A DNA stretch of 6,349 nt from positions 1 to 6,349 of the forward strand of contig RFJV01000079.1 in assembly GCA_003694775.1 (NCBI GenBank). Direction: 5' to 3'. A program made the position numbers and the translations under genes. This document shows, piece by piece, positions 5,701 through 6,349 of the stretch. The stretch's first letter is position 1. The number at the start of each line of letters is the position of its first letter. Under the pieces are notes generated by a model, which saw nothing but the letters and a program-made list of their open reading frames with translations, was not told where the DNA came from and ran no database searches. Origin of the DNA: Chloroflexota bacterium (lineage in GTDB: Bacteria; Chloroflexota; Anaerolineae; 4572-78; J111).

Positions 5701-6349
5701 TCCATAAGGGGCTGGTCTATGTGGGCCTCCAGCCGGAGCGGTACGTGGGCCGGGTTGGGGAGGAAAACCGGGTCAATGTGCTGGCCGTGGACTGGGAAGC
5801 CCGGCCCGTGGCCCGGCAGGAGGTGCAGGTGGTCTTTGCCGAGCACAACTGGTACAGCGTCCAGCGCCAGTCCGAGGACGGTTCCTTCTACTGGGACAGC
5901 GTAGTGGAAACCGTACCGGTCTTTACCACCACCGTCACCACCAACAGCGACGGTGAGGCCGCGGCCGCGTTCACGCCCGAAAAGGGCGGTATCTACCGTG
6001 TGCTGGCCACCGCGGTGGACCGGGCCGGCAACGAGGTCAGAAGCTCCACCTTTATGTGGGTCAGCGGCAGGAAGTATGTCAACTGGCGGCAGGAAAACAA
6101 CGACCGCCTGGAGCTGGTGGTCGACAAGCGGCAGTACCGTGTGGGCGAGACGGCCACGGTGCTGGTTCCGCACCCGTACAGCGGTACGGTGCAGGCTCTG
6201 GTCACGCTGGAGCGAGGCCACATCTACCGCCACTTTGTCACCGAGCTGAAAACCAACAGCGACCAGCTTGAAATTCCCATCGAGGAATGGATGATTCCCA
6301 ATATGTACGTTTCGGTGGTGGTGGTCAAGGGGATGAGCGAGACCGACCC
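2736..6349 (+). CDS. Alpha-2-macroglobulin family lipoprotein with N-terminal Ig-like domains, 3' partial
   Basis: The family traps proteases: cleavage of a bait region triggers a shape change and, in many members, covalent capture through a thioester. 1204 codons are visible and the frame is open at the window end. Residues 1-19 are a lipoprotein signal peptide with lipobox LTAC (Cys19), followed by a Pro/Ala/Thr-rich linker (20-60). Four Big_5 (SbsA)-like Ig domains follow at about 61-159, 160-265, 266-398 and 399-502, with FDQPMD, FNRPVV, FNQPMD and FSAPMN in the typical strand and ADG or APG turns. Next come an MG1-like region (503-637), a bMG3-like domain (638-735, with TDLQTGQPVSGVPL and TDADG), the MG2 hallmark YTDRGVYRPGQ (755-765), the linked AYRKPEF (853-859), and the start of a bait-region domain (from about 1125, with ALVTLERG). 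The thioester (CxEQ) and complement-like domains would lie beyond the window, so whether it has a thioester is unknown. It probably sits on the outer face of the membrane and is probably co-transcribed with pbpC. Confidence 0.93.
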   Translation, partial: MRTFASVLVVAIIILLTACAPATPPPPAPAQPTVQAQAAEATTSPTVAPAEPSPTSEPLPPLVVQTIPAPGEELPVDGVIELTFDQPMDRDSVEKAFAIEPGASADGVFEWPDDRTVRFAFKNGFERGQRYRVRLVETAKSQAGLALPRPFELRFSTAGFLEVTTVQPADGAVDVLPDSSVTVVFNRPVVPLTAIENQAGLPDPLTFVPPVTGKGEWLNTSIYRFTPADGFAPAVQYTARVSAGLTDALGQASLPDDFEWTFTTVQPRAIASIPADGDFYVSPTPVISVTFNQPMDRDSVEENFELRSIATGERVPGRFEWVSAGLRQPGGDTFTGYYDYKYAEGEGPEQVGVETVMFTPDEPLDFETGYIISLPRGTRGQAPGSATPDDFIASFTVTPYPAVLKTSPADGDEAIDPWRSLEITFSAPMNPESLKVGQNLIIEPTIAVTEVYTYWWSSNTRLQVNFPTKASTRYKVTLGPDIEGRYGHPLDRTTTITWRTRASDPMLFMHSPGRIAAYNAYTDTLAFVTVRNLGRVNFSLYRLPVDDFLRLNRSDWWDAWRDYRPSEDQLLAEWSKTVSPKLNQNAIYRIDLGRDAGLGDRLPPGLYYFEAAVSSDDVYPEARLGNTPSPERKLLVVSKYNLTLKTSTAEALAWLTDLQTGQPVSGVPLSFFDLPDRADFVPLGTAQTDADGAARLEFPNRLDSYFNRVVIAGDLNNPGDELAVALSNWADGIERYWFNNVSVEDYQQPYTAHFYTDRGVYRPGQTVYFKGIIRQDDDARYSLPPKRAVQVTVYDSQGKEIFQDDLPLSGFGTVNGSVALDENAALGSYFLEAVYKIDDDQSVTFSDDFLVAAYRKPEFLVTVTTDRPEYVQGDTVNVTVAAEFFSGGPVSNADVRWTLLSDDYVFRHPDKDFYDFTDYDLSRQAAGGFVPGFGEAIAEGQGQTDSDGLFTFSVPADIADRIASQRFTFDVVVTDINDQEVAAQAEAIVHKGLVYVGLQPERYVGRVGEENRVNVLAVDWEARPVARQEVQVVFAEHNWYSVQRQSEDGSFYWDSVVETVPVFTTTVTTNSDGEAAAAFTPEKGGIYRVLATAVDRAGNEVRSSTFMWVSGRKYVNWRQENNDRLELVVDKRQYRVGETATVLVPHPYSGTVQALVTLERGHIYRHFVTELKTNSDQLEIPIEEWMIPNMYVSVVVVKGMSETD
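2989..3017 (+). repeat. 29-base perfect direct repeat, copy 1 (Ig domain 1)
   Basis: This copy encodes QPMDRDSVE with its preceding bases in the first Ig-like domain. It is identical at every base to 3610-3638, exactly 621 bases (207 codons) downstream in the same frame, including third codon positions. Confidence 0.9.
3610..3638 (+). repeat. 29-base perfect direct repeat, copy 2 (Ig domain 3)
   Basis: This is the second copy, in the third Ig-like domain. The flanking protein diverges at once (EKAFAIEPG in domain 1, EENFELRS in domain 3), so the identity is a short island rather than a whole recent domain copy. Confidence 0.9.

Noticed and set aside
4458..6233. 591-codon open frame on the minus strand
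   Set aside because: It lies entirely antisense to the macroglobulin gene, whose frame shows clear domains. Its translation is a Val/Gly/His/Asp-rich shadow of G+C-rich codons with no recognisable motif.

Overview
The window holds two large plus-strand genes separated by a 182-base spacer made almost entirely of 7-base tandem repeats. The first (1-2553, 5' end outside the window) is a bifunctional penicillin-binding protein of the PBP1C type. The second (2736 to the window end, 3' end outside) is a lipoprotein of the bacterial alpha-2-macroglobulin family, with four Ig-like domains before its macroglobulin domains. No RNA gene, insertion sequence, integrase or CRISPR array is visible.

Organism (inference): coding DNA is G+C-rich. 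The lipoprotein has a Pro/Ala/Thr-rich linker after its lipid-anchored cysteine. SbsA-type Ig domains are fused to an alpha-2-macroglobulin, and heptanucleotide repeats are scattered around. Together these suggest Chloroflexota, perhaps Anaerolineae. There is no marker gene to prove it.

How the genes fit: in many bacteria an alpha-2-macroglobulin gene (yfhM in E. coli) is linked to pbpC. The proposed model is that the macroglobulin traps foreign proteases that get through a damaged envelope while PBP1C repairs the peptidoglycan. The same pair is found here on one strand, probably as one transcription unit, with pbpC first.

The most unusual feature is one family of degenerate heptads (roughly GRYGANN, read on the appropriate strand) at three places: twice in frame inside the 3' third of pbpC, and once filling the spacer, where two halves of opposite orientation meet at a short palindrome. 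The first intragenic block lies in an A+T-richer segment that appears to split a conserved PBP1C motif, so it looks like a tolerated insertion. The spacer array brings stop codons in all three forward frames and ends against the ribosome binding site of the second gene. I did not find a wholly new multi-gene system.
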